Assembly (NCBI GenBank): GCA_963854735.1 | Contig: OY978101.1 | Location: 434,001 to 498,000, forward strand | Reading direction: 5' to 3' | Source of the DNA: Marvania coccoides | Taxonomy: Eukaryota; Chlorophyta; Trebouxiophyceae; Chlorellales; Chlorellaceae | DNA: 64,000 nucleotides | In this document: positions 24,376 to 35,805 of the stretch, piece by piece | How the letters are laid out: every line of letters begins with the position of its first letter | Position numbering within the stretch: position 1 is the stretch's first letter | Program-made: the position numbers and the translations under genes | Notes under the pieces: generated by a model | Told to the model about the DNA's origin: nothing | The model's database searches: none | What the model saw: the letters and a program-made list of their open reading frames with translations, nothing else

Positions 24376-26011
24376 GAGAAATGAGCAAGATTACTTCACC
24401 CTACAATGCTCAGAATTTACTGCATGACACAGCTCGGTTGTTAATTAGGGATTCAAAACCATCCCGGCAAAATCATTTGTTAAAAAGAGAAAGGGTCAGA
24501 ATATCAACTCATCGAAAATATTCACACGTGTACGAAAAAGACATGCTGCTTAATGCAGGAGGGGGGAAGCCATTGGCAGAGGGAGGGTCACGTGAAATAA
24601 AACGATTTGCTGCAGTGATATATTTGATTCAGCTGCTGTTTACTTGCAGGTGTAGCTGCAGGGGGTGGCGAAGGAGCCAGCGCGGGTGAGGGTGTTGGTG
24701 TAGCGGGTGGGGCACTCCTTGTCGCTGGAGGCCCAGCGGTAGATGCCCGTAACCAGGTCGATCTTGCCAACCTCGCAATAAACGGTGGTGGACTTGGAGC
24801 CGTCAGGCTTGACAGCCGTCTCCACTACAGTGGCCTTGTAGCTGCCCTTGCCAGTGCACCTGGAGGGGAGAATAACCGGAGATTTTTCGTCGAGATACTC
24901 CTTCAAAAAAAATTGCACAAGTGACTGCTAACTCACTGCCAGCTCTTGTATTTGCCGAAAGTGGAGTACTTGTCGCTGCCGTCTAAGGGAGCAAAGCTGT
25001 AGGCGTAAGTGCCCTTGCCTGCACACAAAACAAAATCAGTAGCAAGTAGCATAATTGGGATCGGACGCTGATGAGACCCGAGCGCAAGAATGATTCGGGG
25101 CTCGGCAGATGTCAGCATTACTTTTTGTTTGTTTGTTTGTTAAACATTGTGGAGAAGGAATCAACATTTCACTCACTTTGAATGCCGGCACTCCATGCGC
25201 TGCCTTCCTCGCCCACCCAGGAGCCCGAGCTGTCGGGCGGCCCGCCCTTGTGCTTGAAAGTGGGAGGGAAGCTGGCGTGGGCCGAGACGGCCAGGAGGGC
25301 GACGATGATCGCCGAAAGTGCGATGTTAGACATGATGAGTGGTCGCTGTAGGACACAGAAGAGCAAGACAAAGAGCTGGAAAACCCAGTATGGAAACTTA
25401 TAAACGGATGGATTGCAAATAGCAGAGCTTGCAGCGGCCGCGGCCTTCCGGAACCGCAGGCGGCAGCCGTGACTGTTACGAGACATTGTCTGACAGCCGT
25501 TACTGCTACGTTACACGCTTCAGCCGGACGATCGGCAAATAATACGAATTGTTTTTAAAGGCGGCGTTAAACGCCGCAGTGTTATTATATTGTATTATAT
25601 TATGGGGTTTAAGCTCGTTCTTGTGATGTGATTCAAAATCGAAGTTCGTACCCCCCCCCCCCCCCCCCCCTTTTTAATCTTATCGCTGTTACGATTTCGC
25701 ATATGTTTGTTTCGCATAGCAGCATTTTCATAGACATCAATGCGTCAAGGTGGTCTTTCAAATAAAGTTTGTATCAAACTTTTAAGACGCCGGCGGTGCC
25801 GACACCGCATGTGTCCAGACAACACCGCAGACGTCTCAGCTTTGTTCCTCGCCTTTCACAGCGAGGCTACGTGGCTCCACCATTGAATCGACACATTTTG
25901 GGGTTGTTTTGCGTGTTTCAGCGGCGAAATTGAGAGCACATACTTGTTTCCTCTTCCTGCTCCCTCTGTTTTTATCTAGATTTTTCAAACTCAGAGTATT
26001 CAAAAAGTCAT
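24376..26011. repeat. tandem unit 3, truncated at the bromodomain gene
   Basis: The unit matches units 1 and 2 up to the GTCAT at 26007-26011, then changes to the unique 3' flank of the bromodomain gene. Poly(C) is at 25651-25670. It is probably the original locus, next to the intact gene. Confidence 0.9.
24640..25333 (-). CDS. unrecognised secreted Cys-containing protein, copy 3 (3 exons)
   Basis: Third identical 152-residue precursor (first exon 25333-25177, last exon 24859-24640). It lies closest to the intact bromodomain gene and is the likely founder copy. Signal peptide, five cysteines and splice sites are all conserved. Confidence 0.8.
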
Positions 26012-26068
26012 TTGTCTTCGTCAAGCATGCAAGTCATATCTATTAAAGAAAGCAACTCATTACTCTTC

Positions 26069-26513
26069 TCAGGTGCGCCGCAGTCGGATTGTCATGCGTG
26101 GCCGCTGTGCAGAGCCCCCTCCCTCCTCCTCATCACCCTCTCCCTCCGCATGGACATGATCCCGCTGCGTAGCGGCCACCACCAGCTCTACATCGTGCGC
26201 CTGCGCCCTCCTCGTGGAGTAGTGGTGCTGCGGCGGAGGCAGCCGCGAGCTTCCATCGCCGCCACGCCCCCGCCTGCCCCCGTCCTCCCCATCGCTGCCG
26301 TCGTCCTCCAGCATCTCACGGTAGTTCACCCTGGGGGGCTCCCGCAGGCGGTACCTCCCGCTGCCAGAGGCCCCTCCAGCGGTGCCGCCGCCAAACCCTG
26401 CCGCTGCCCGCCGGCTGGACCGCCGTGAGGACTCCCGGGGGTGGAAAGCAGCCGCGCCTTCGTACCACGCTGGCCGCCGCGCAGCAGGCCGCCGCTCGTC
26501 CCCACCATAATCG

Positions 26514-26571
<58 letters not shown>

Positions 26572-29500
26572 TGTTATTTTCTTCTGCTCCCTCCCCTTCA
26601 GACCTTCCACCCTCTTCATCCTCTTCCTCCATGTAGTCAAAGTCCGGCAGATCCGCAGCAGTCCTGCGCCTCTCCCTGCGCGCCCCCCCCTCCTCCTCTT
26701 GCTGCTGTTGCTGTTGCTGGCGGTCTTCATCTTCTTCTTCAGAGCCAGCAGCGGCAGCCGTGGCCTCCTCTGCCGCAGCCACAAACCGCATCACGTCCAC
26801 CTGCTCCTGCCCCTCTTCTTCTCCGCCCTCTCCAGCAGCACCAGCACGCGCCACGGCGATGAGGTAGTCCGCCAGCGACCGACCGTTGATTGCAATCTCA
26901 CTGGTAGCGCCGTTGAAGGTCCCCGCGTTGTCTGCGAGTGTTTTCACGTCATGCTCTACCGCCTCGCGCTGGCGGTAGTGCCGCATGTGCAGCCGCTCCC
27001 CCACGTCGGCCAGCCCCAGCGGCAGGGCCACCCGCCGGTTGTAAAACTCCGAGCGCCCAGCCAGCGAGTGGTACGCTTCGTTCCAGTCCGGCGCATCGTG
27101 GAAAATGCCCCAAATGTCCTGGCTCAACGCCTGCGCGATAGCTACCTCCAGCCGCGCAGCCAGCGCTGCGTCCAGCTGAGTGGTGCCGGGCGGAGGCGAA
27201 TCAGCGGCGGCATGGCCCTCTGGGAACGTAAAAAGCTCCCACGGGGAGTGTGGTGACACGTCTTTTTCGCCGCCTTCCTGCTCCGCGTCGGGCGCGGGCT
27301 CAGCGTCGGTAATCGGGCCGTCCCACTCCACCTGAAAGCGTTCCCACAGGCCGCCACACCCCAGAGGGTCCTCTGAGACGCCCTCCGCGCCGCCTTCGCG
27401 CAGATCTCCCACTATTCGACCACGCCACCACGCCCCTCCCGCGCCATCGGCGCCCCCGTGCCAGTAGGCCACGCATTGGGCGCCCTCGGCCCAGGGCACC
27501 GCGACGGCAGCGGCAAAGCGGGAGCGCAGGATGACGAACTCTGCTTGGCCGGCGGAGGGCGGCAGGATCTCCACGCTGAAGGTTTGGCCCTGCAGCATTT
27601 GTTTGGGGGGAGAGGGGGGGAGAAAAAGCCATCAGTTATTATTTCAATCAAAAACATTGGTATTGGTTCTAGGCGGTGGAATATTGAGAAATTTAATGCA
27701 AAATGCAGCATTTTCACGCTTTATTGCGTTAATAATGGCATAGATGGACAATCAGCCATGCAATTTATTAATTGTAATCGACACTTACGCAGAGCTGCGA
27801 GTCTGGATCGCTCAGTTGCAGTGTGGCCTGCACCATCGTGGCCTCGCTGCCGTCCCCAGCCACCTCGTAGCGCATATCCACCACGCGGCACGGCTCCACC
27901 GCCCGCATCGCCCGCCCGCCCTCGATCGCCAGCCACGGTGGCCGGCGCTTGTCTGACGTCGCCGCGAGCACCGCAGCGTGGCCATCGCGAATGTAGACCA
28001 CCTCGTCGCCAGCTTGGGGCACGTACACCCCGCCCCGGTACTCCGCGCCCTTTAGCCACGAGTACGTCGCCTGGGGCCGCGCTGTGGCGGCCCGAGAGGG
28101 CTGCGGGCGACGCTCCGGCACAGACAGCCTTCGCCGCTTCCTGTCGCGGCGGGAGGAGCTCCGTCGCGGTGGTGGCCGGCGGCGGGTGCTGGGCCCTGCC
28201 GCCCCGTCGTCTTCTTGCTCGCCTTCAGACACCAGAGATACATCAGAGCCAGAACCGGCCTCCCGTTCGGAGATTCCTTCCTCCTCCTCCTCCTCCTCCT
28301 CCTCTTCCTCTGATTCCAGGTCGAAGTCGTCGATGTCGTCCTCGTGGTCCAGTCGCCCCGCGTTGCGAGTGCGCGTGGCGCGCTCCTGCCGGCGCCGCTG
28401 CTGCGCCAGGGCCGCCATGTGGGCTGCCTGCCGCCGCCGAAACCGCTCTTCTCGGTCCTGCCGCTGCCGCTCCCGCATCTCCCAGCTGCTGAGCCGGCGA
28501 GACGGCGCCTGAGAGCCGCCTGCGACTTCTCCAGGCCCATGCCGCCCCGCCAGACGGGTGCTGTGCCGGAGGCCTTGCTGGGAGGCGCCGCCTCGGCCGC
28601 TGCCTCGCCCTCCCCCTCCCTCCTCCTCGTACTCTTCCGAGCTGGACCCTCCGCTGGTGAACTGGTCATCTCCCAGGTACACCACATCGTTGTCGCTGTC
28701 CCGCTGGCTGTTGTTCTGCCGGGCTTGGCCGCGAGTGCCACCAGCTCCTCCGCCGACGCCGGGGCCACCGCCTAAAGCGTGTGCAGCCGCACGATGGCGC
28801 GGAGGAGCAGCCACTCCCGCGTCCAGCGCGGACTCCTGCTCCGCGAGCCGCATGCTGGCGCGCGCAATCGCGTTCTGCGCGGAAACATCGCTGCCCCCAG
28901 AAGCGTAAACCCGCCAGGCCGCTGCCGTGAGAATGGGCGCTGCCAGCATGTAGCCAGGCTGCTTGCCCTCTTCCAGGTGCGTCGCCTGCACGGCAGGTGC
29001 CTCCAACAGCCGCCCAGAGCGGTACAGCTCTTGGAATGGGAGCGGGTAGGGGCAGCCCGTGACGTCACACAGAGTTTCGCGCCCTGTGAGGATGTGCGCG
29101 GGGACCTGGGTGGCAGCTGAGGCCACGTTGCCGTTGGCGTCGCGCAGCAGCGCTTCGTAGTCGGTGGAAAGGAACTGGTCGTAGGGGGCACGAGCGGTGA
29201 GGGGGCAGCGGGGACCGATGCTGCAAAAAAAAATAAAAAAAATAATGGGGGTAATTAAGGTTACTTTATTGCTTTATAAACATGCAATGTGTATTGTTTG
29301 ATAAAATGTGAGCAGTTCTAATTCAAAAAACAGCTTCATGCTGCCTGGAAACACTCTTAATATACAAGACGGACAAATAGTTGAACAAACTCACCCAAAC
29401 ACGTGCAGCTGCCCCGCAGCGTCGGTCAGCGAAAAGCTGGAGCCATCGGGGGCCATAAAACCGTCTACAAACGGCAGTCCATCGGGCCAGGGCCTGCCCC

Positions 29501-31824
29501 CAGGCCGTGTCTGCCGGCTGTCTAGGGTTTTCAACGCCGCCCCCTTTTGCACATCCCAAACCACCGCTTCCCCGGAGTAGCTGGCGCTCACGGCGATGGC
29601 CGGGTCGCGGGGGTGGCACAGCAGCACGTGGGTGGCCTCGCTGTGCGCCTTCAGGCTATGGCGGAGCCGCCCATCAGGGATTGAAAAAACGTGGACCCGT
29701 TGATCTTGCATGGAGGCCACGAGGTGGGAGTCGTCGCAGGTCCATGCGATTTGGTCCACCCTGGGTGGGGTGACCTGGCGCCCGCGCCGCCGCGCCAAGG
29801 CGGCCACGTCTTCGTCGATGGGACAGGCCAGCGTGGCTTCGAGCGTCCATGGGGAGGAAAGGCCGCCGCCAGCGCGGCGGCGCGCCCGCTTGGGCCGCCG
29901 CCACAGCCGCACGGTGCCGTCCATGGAGCCTGAGGCCAGAAACTCGCCGGAGTTGCTGTGCTGCAGCAGCCAGACGTCGTTGCGGTGGCCCTCCAGTCTG
30001 GCACACTCCTGAAAGGCAAGAGGAAGGGAAGAAGGAGGCACCAGTAGCAGTGTTTAAGGGGTGAGGGAAATTTAAGGGGTGAGGGAAATGAGATGTACAC
30101 AACGAAGGAGAACACGTGCAAAGATATGGAATGAAAAATAGGATATGTGCCCCCATGAAAACGTGAAAAGAGAGAAAAGAAAAAACTTGCCTCGACTGCC
30201 GGCCAGCTGGAGGAGCTGCCAGCCGCCTCCTCGTCCCTGCCCTCCTCGTCCGCCTCGCCGCAGCGCCACACGTACACGCAGCAGTCTTTGCTGCCAGCCA
30301 CGATGTACTGCCCGTCCTTGCTGAAACTGCATGTGATGAGTCGGCCGCTCACACCCTCCCCTTCCTCCTCTTCCTCCCCCATTTCAACGTCGTTTCCAGC
30401 TGCAGGAGCGGGCGCCACCAGCGGGCTGGGGGCCACAGGGGTGGTGTCCGCGTTCTGAACGTGCACAGCTTCCGTGATGGCCGCGGAAGCAGCCACGGCA
30501 GCGGTGCGGCGGAGGCGGCCACCTCCCTCCCCCTCCCCCGCGCCCAAATTGGAGGGCCCTGCGCCGGGAGCGCCTCGCCCAGTTCCCACGGTCTGCCGCC
30601 GCTCCGACAGCCGCGTGGCGCGCGTTACAGCCAGCCCAGCCAGCCCTGCCGCTGCCGCCGGCAGAGGCGCTGCCGGCAAGCTCGGCCCCGCCGGCAGGCC
30701 CGGCTCCGGGCCCGTGCTGCACCAACGCAGCACCAGCGGCGGCTTGGCGGGGTCGCGCACATTCCACACCCGGCAGGTGCCGTCGAACGAAGAAGAAACG
30801 AGAATATTGGGAAGCGTCGGAGAAAAATTGACGGCCGTTACCATGTCGGCGTGGCCCAGGAGGACGGCTACGGGGGCGCCCATTTGCCCCCCGCCGTGCA
30901 GCCACCACAACCGTATGGATCCGTCCACCGAGGCTGAGGCAAACATGGCGTTGTCGGTTGAGACTGAAAGGTCTGATATTTCTTGGTCGTGGCCGCGGCA
31001 CACGCAGCGCAGCAGCGCGGTACCCACCGACCACACCTGTGGACATATGCAATTTAAACGGTCCAGTAAAATAAAAATAAATAAATCCGTTTTTTTTTAG
31101 ATTTTTTTAAAAAAATCCCCTTCCCCCACTCCCTCTTCTTCCTCCTCACCTTGACCAGGCGATCGTCTGACCCAGTGATGATGTGGCACCCGCACTTGTC
31201 ATACGCCACACAGTACGCCACCGAGGAGTGCCCCCGCAGCGTCAGCTGGTGCTGCAGCAGGTTGGCGTAGGCCGGAGGGCCCAGCATGGCAGAGCCGCCG
31301 GTGCCAACCCCTCCCTGTGCCGCCCCTAGCTCCCGCATCAGAGCGAGCTGGGGCGGCGGGAGGCCCGCGCCGGCGCGCTTGGTGCTGAAGGGGGGCAGCG
31401 TCCACAGCGGGGCGCGCGCTGAGAAGCCTGGGATGCGGGAAAGAGCAGCGGAGCCGGGAAGAATGGAGGGGTCCAGTGCGCTGGCCACGCCGCGGCCAGA
31501 CGGCGCCTGCAGCTCCGCGCGGCGGTAGGCCACGAGGTCCCGCAGCGCCTGCTGCAGCGAGTCGGGGCCCAGGTGGGGGTAGACGTCTTGCAGTCGATCG
31601 AATGGAACGGGGTGACGCCTGCCGGTGAAGTCCACGCGGGTGGGCAGCAGGCCGTGGTCTGCGGCCTCCCGCGCCAAGGTCTCGCCCAGGTGCGCAAAGG
31701 GCCCACCGGACAGCGCGCGAACGATGAGGAAGTAGAGCTCGGCTTGATCTTCTTGTGTTTGAACTGACATAGCGCCGGAGGGACCCGCGGCCGCCTCTGC
31801 GGGCTGTTCTGTCGCCATTTTCAT
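26069..31824 (-). CDS. PHIP/BRWD-like WD40-bromodomain protein (5 exons)
   Basis: A chromatin reader; animal BRWD/PHIP proteins join an N-terminal WD40 propeller to a C-terminal cryptic Tudor/bromodomain module and act with CUL4. Exons are 31824-31150, 31036-30191, 30008-29395, 29220-27789 and 27589-26069; 1695 residues. WD repeats include HIITGSDDRLVKVWSVG, FASASVDGSIRLWW, LVSSSFDGTCRVWNV and FLASGSMDGTVRLWRR. The family linker DQFLSTDYEALLRDANG is present. The bromodomain lies within DIWGIFHDAPDW...NNAGTFNG-like sequence (LADNAGTFNGATSEI). Long acidic and Ser/Arg-rich regions include a ~20-residue poly-Asp. Intron 2 is GC-AG (GAG|GCAAGT). The 3' end has been partly copied into the neighbouring tandem units. 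Confidence 0.9.
26515..26571. repeat. (CGT)19 microsatellite coding poly-Asp
   Basis: Nineteen uninterrupted CGT triplets, read on the minus strand as Asp codons in the bromodomain protein. A shorter (TCC)n run near 28280 codes poly-Glu in the same protein. Length polymorphism is likely. Confidence 0.9.
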
Positions 31825-32158
31825 TTGTAGCGGGTTTATGATCTCAAAACATTAGTGTGAAGCCATTTTCGTTGCTTTGTTTAAATTTACACATCGAAAT
31901 CGGACGTTGGCACGGTATTTGCGTCACGCCAGACGACTGAAATGCGATTGTGATATAAATTTATTATAGCGGGCGGGCGGCAGGGTGCGGGTGAAGAGCG
32001 TGGCGGTTTGCTCGCTTTCTAGGCTGGTGTTCGAAAACCGGAGACACAGCATGATTTCCGCAAAAATCGCTCTCGCGTATTTAACAATAGCAAGCGTTGA
32101 CCAAAAAACGAAGGCTAGCGGCACAAGAAAAAGCCTGCCGAAAGACGTGTCGAAAAAG
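31825..32158. other. intergenic, divergent promoter region
   Basis: 334 bases between the bromodomain gene start and the TTC33-like start. An in-frame ATG at 32051 could extend the latter upstream; otherwise no gene is seen. Confidence 0.4.
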
Positions 32159-32790
32159 ATGACATCATTCAAACTTGATGCGACTCCAGCTCGTCCTGCG
32201 CGGCCCAGCGTCTTCGACGACGATGACACCGATGTCCAGCCTCCAACCATGCAGCCTCAGCCCTCAGTTCCGCAGTTACATGTGAGAAATTTCGAACAAC
32301 AGCTGTCTTCAAACTTTTGCCACTTTTGAATCGCCGTTTCGCGCCCAGCGCCACATTGCCTCGCACAACTCCCCATGCAGGAGTTCTCGGCACTCTGCCA
32401 CCCTCCAGGGTGACTATCCGACAGCCATGAGGCACTGGGACCAAGCCCTGGCGCTGGATCCCTCAGGCCCAGCCGCTGCAGTGCTGCTGGAGCAAAAGGC
32501 ACAGGTGCTGAGTGAGCTGGGCCTGAACGTGGGAGGCTGTCGAAGCTTCGACTCGGTCGACCCAACTTGACCCTGCTTTTGGCAGCGCCTGGCTGACCCT
32601 GGGGCGATCGCAACTGGACTACGGGGAATCAGCGATGGCTGCGGAGTCGCTAGCCCCCGCGGTGCGGCTGTTGCCCGTCGGCAGCGGCGACGGGGACGCC
32701 GCGGCAGAGGACCTGGCACAGGCGCGCGTTTTGGCGCTGCGGCAGCGTGAAGGGGGGCAGGCAGGCAAGAGAAGAGTGGATACGAAATAA
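32159..32790 (+). pseudogene. TTC33: TTC33-like TPR protein with frameshift(s)
   Basis: TTC33 is a short tetratricopeptide protein. Pieces recognisable here: MTSFKLDATP at the start (exon 1 to 32281, GTGAGA donor), DYPTAMRHWDQALALDP with QKAQVLSELGLN, then WEAVEAS, QLDPAFGSAWLTLGRSQLDY and a Lys-rich end. Between SELGLN and WEAVEA one extra base (around 32529) shifts the frame; without it the protein lines up residue for residue with TTC33. A second single-base excess is possible at the GGG of 32408-32410, although alternative splicing could avoid it. Either a recent pseudogene, a sequence error, or recoding. AATAAA overlaps the stop. Confidence 0.6.
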
Positions 32791-32918
32791 AATGGAAGCG
32801 CTTAGCCTGTAAAATAAACGGAAAAGCAGCCTGCCAGGTCATCCGATGGAAACATATTTGCGTGGAACCCACGCTTGGCGCCTGCGGGTTTGAATAAAAA
32901 CCTGGTGTTCGGCAAACA

Positions 32919-33131
32919 ATGCCCGTTCCCGAGCCTTTACTTCTTGGGGGTTCCGTCATTGGAATTATAGCCCTGTCAGCCGTTTCCTTCATTGCAGTCT
33001 CCTATATAGAAGTTCGCAGCAAGATAAGCGCTCAAATCGAAGCGGGAGAAGAACCTTACGAAATTCAGTCCGCCCGCAAGCCCCCGGCGCAGAAAAAACT
33101 GAAAAACAAGAGCCGAAAATTCAACAAGTGA
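32919..33131 (+). CDS. 70-residue single-pass membrane peptide, unknown
   Basis: An intronless frame codes MPVPEPLLLGGSVIGIIALS and continues hydrophobic to about residue 30, giving one membrane helix, followed by a Glu-rich then Lys-rich cytosolic-type tail (KKLKNKSRKFNK). I recognise no family. The stop codon is only 17 bases before the ATG of the next gene on the same strand, leaving no room for a separate terminator and promoter, so the two may share one mRNA. Confidence 0.6.
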   Translation: MPVPEPLLLGGSVIGIIALSAVSFIAVSYIEVRSKISAQIEAGEEPYEIQSARKPPAQKKLKNKSRKFNK

Positions 33132-33148
33132 TCGATCCTCGCCCAACC

Positions 33149-34111
33149 ATGTCTAGCGCCTACCTCCCTCTCCCAGACCGTGCTGGTGGACCGGCCACGC
33201 GGAACCCTTTGGCCGCCCCGCTACGCGGCGTGCTCCGCATCTACAACACAGCTATAGGGGCCACCGCCATTGCCTTCTTAACAGCAGCCCTGTACATGTT
33301 CGTCGTCTACCACCGCACGGGGCTCCTCCCCCCGTCTCCACCACCCCCACAGCCGCCCTTCGCCCTTGAAGACACCACCCTTTCCAACGCAGTATTCTCA
33401 AATATCGACTCTGGTGATGGAGAGTGTTCCCCTTGGTTTTTCTACCTTGTGGGCGGCGCCGGCGGCGCTGCGCTCATCGTTTCTATCACTGGAATGTCTG
33501 GATTGCACGAGCCCAACCGCCGCCGCCTGTTCCTGCACATTCTCCTTCTCTCGGGGTGGATTTTGGTGCACGCCGCGGTGCTGCTGCTCGTGTTCGCAGA
33601 CCCAGAGTGGCGGGCGAGGCTCCCCGAAGACTGCACCGGGTTTTGGGCGGCAACTCAGTCTTTCATCGACGCCAACGCCGCCTTTATTAAGATCGCAGGC
33701 CTGGCGCTGATCGCTGCACAGCTGGTGTGCCTGGGCGCTGCCTGCTGGCTGCACTCGATGTACCAGGCTGCATATGACGACTGGATCGACGGGGTGAGAC
33801 TTACATTCTAGTAATTTTTTCTTTTCTTTCTGCAATTCAATCCGAGTCGTGCAAATATTATCTTATCGGGACATTTTTACTCATTTTGTTGCCCTTTATT
33901 CTTCTTTCTTGTAACTTAACAGGTGGAGGAGCAGGAGGCGCGCACCATGGACCATCTGGGGCGCGCTGCTGAGCAGGCCTATGCTGGTTCTGGCCCCTCT
34001 GTGTGGCGCTCTAGGATGAGCGATAAGTACGGAATGAGCGCAGGGGACTGGGATAGAGAGGCAGCAGCGGCACAACAGACGGCAGGGCTGGTGGATGATG
34101 GGAGGAGTTGA
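33149..34111 (+). CDS. tetraspanin-like four-helix membrane protein (2 exons)
   Basis: Exons are 33149-33793 and 33923-34111; 277 residues. Four hydrophobic segments are visible: around residues 33-58, 98-120 (FFYLVGGAGGAALIVSITGM), 128-150 (LFLHILLLSGWILVHAAVLL) and 178-205 (IAGLALIAAQLVCLGAACWL). A Pro-rich loop (PPSPPPPQPP) follows helix 1. The C-terminal ~70 residues are hydrophilic. The layout resembles plant TOM2A/tetraspanin-like proteins, but the conserved CCG loop is missing, so the label is structural only. It may be the second cistron of a two-gene transcript. Confidence 0.6.
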
Positions 34112-34370
34112 AAAGCTGCGTTCTTTTTTCGTGATTTTAATTGTATTGTTGGGGGCAGCACCGTGCGGCGACTTTTTGACAGAATTTAGTGTAAATTGAG
34201 AATGGGAGACGGCTTGAAGGGCGCTGGCTGTGTCTTAGAAGCTGGCTGAGGCTCGAGAATGCTGCGAGAGGCTGGGCATGGGCCACAGCAGCATTACAAT
34301 TGCAAGTGGGGGTGATCTAGAAAGACATGAGGGTTTGCATTTTTATTTATCTTAATTAAATTTAAAAAAG

Positions 34371-35805
34371 ATGGGAGTTTTCGATGTGTTGAAAGTGTTT
34401 CTTGGCGGGAAGAAGACTACCAGCAAAGAGGAGCTCGAAAAAAAATCGGAAAAATTGGAGAGAAAAGTGGGTCTGTTGAGCGGAGGGCAGTCGAGGTAGG
34501 CGCAGGGTTTACATAGGAACATATTTTTTTCTCCACAGATCGCGCGTCATTTGGCCCGCCGGCGCGATGCCGAAACTGGGGTTTTGAAAACATTGATTGA
34601 TTGTGATTGCTGTCCACAACGCCCCACTCTCTCTCTCACCCCGATTTCCGCCCGCAGGGATGACGGCCAGGTGTTGGCGGGGTGGGCCATCACCAAGGGG
34701 CGGCGGTTTTACAACGAGGACACCGTTTACTGCGAGTTTCACCCGCTGCCGCACGGGGAGTGCGAGGGGAGCACCTCCCAGGTGGCTTGCATGGCGGTGT
34801 TCGACGGGCACGGCGGCCCCCACGCGTCAAAGTTCGTGAGGGACAACCTCTTCAGGATTCTGTTGCAGCACGAAGATTTTCAGGCCGATCCCTTCAGCGC
34901 CTTGGAGGACGCCTACCAAGAGACTGACGACCTGTATCTGGAGAAAGAGGAGGAGGCGCGCAACGACGACGGGTGCACTGCCACCACTGCGGTGTTGGTG
35001 GGGCGAAAGCTGGTGAGTTAGGAGCGCAAAAATATGTATCGAAAGTTTTCAGAGGGAATAAAGTGCTGGGCGATGCCCCTATTGATCACTCCCCAGACGT
35101 TCAGCATTGTGTTCCAATTTCACACCATGTATTTATTCCTGGCAATTTCAAATCCGCTTCCTCCCTTTTTTCGCCGTTTTAAATTTCCTCATTCCGCTCC
35201 TCCCTTCCCTCCCTTCTCTTTTCCCACAGGTGGTGGCCCATGTGGGCGACTCCCGCGCTGTGCTGGGCGAGAACGGCGTCGCCACCCCCCTCACCGACGA
35301 CCACAAGCCCAACCGTCCAGATGAGCGGTCCCGCATTGAAACGGTCGGCGGCACAGTGGTGCACGCTGGCACGTGGCGCGTGGGCGGCGTGCTAGCCGTC
35401 TCCCGGTCCTTTGGCAACCGCATGCTGAAGCAGTGGATCGTTGCGCACCCGGAGGTGCGAGAAGACTCGCTGCACTCTTCCACCAGCTGCCTCATCGTTG
35501 CTACCGATGGCCTTTGGGACGTGATGACGAACCAAGAGGCGGTGGACATTGTGGGCCGGTGCAGCGACGCGGAGGCTGCGGCCAAAGCGCTGGCCACGAC
35601 AGCCTACGACCGGGGGTCGTTCGATAACATTTCGTGTGTCGTGTGTTTGTTTAGTTTTGACGGGGAGGGCGGCGGAGGGCTGCAAAAGGGAATGTCTAAA
35701 GTGGCGGTGGCGATGTCGGACACAGCCAGGGCGCCCTCAGGGCGTCTGAGGCTGGGGAAGTTGGCGTCAGGGCCGCTGGGAGCGGTGCCCACAGCGGTAC
35801 TGTAA
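34371..35805 (+). CDS. PP2C-type protein phosphatase (3 exons)
   Basis: Mg/Mn-dependent Ser/Thr phosphatase. Exons are 34371-34495, 34658-35012 and 35230-35805; 351 residues. Catalytic motifs: GRRFYNEDTVYCEFHP, AVFDGHGGPHASKF, DDGCTATTAVL, AHVGDSRAVL, LTDDHKPNRPDE, VLAVSRSFGN, IVATDGLWDVMTNQEAV and FDNISCVV. The metal-binding Asp residues of the DGHGG, DG and DN motifs are all present. The protein starts MGVFDVLK, so Gly2 could be myristoylated; a short Lys/Glu-rich helix then leads into the domain. An alternative acceptor at 34538 would insert extra codons. The C-terminal ~50 residues are unconserved. Confidence 0.9.

Noticed and set aside
26425..26862. Arg-rich plus-strand ORF
   Set aside because: Alternative frame across the same repeat; composition is an artefact of CGT triplets.
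26441..27256. 271-codon plus-strand ORF with poly-Val
   Set aside because: Antisense of the bromodomain exon; its poly-Val is the complement of the coding (CGT)n repeat.
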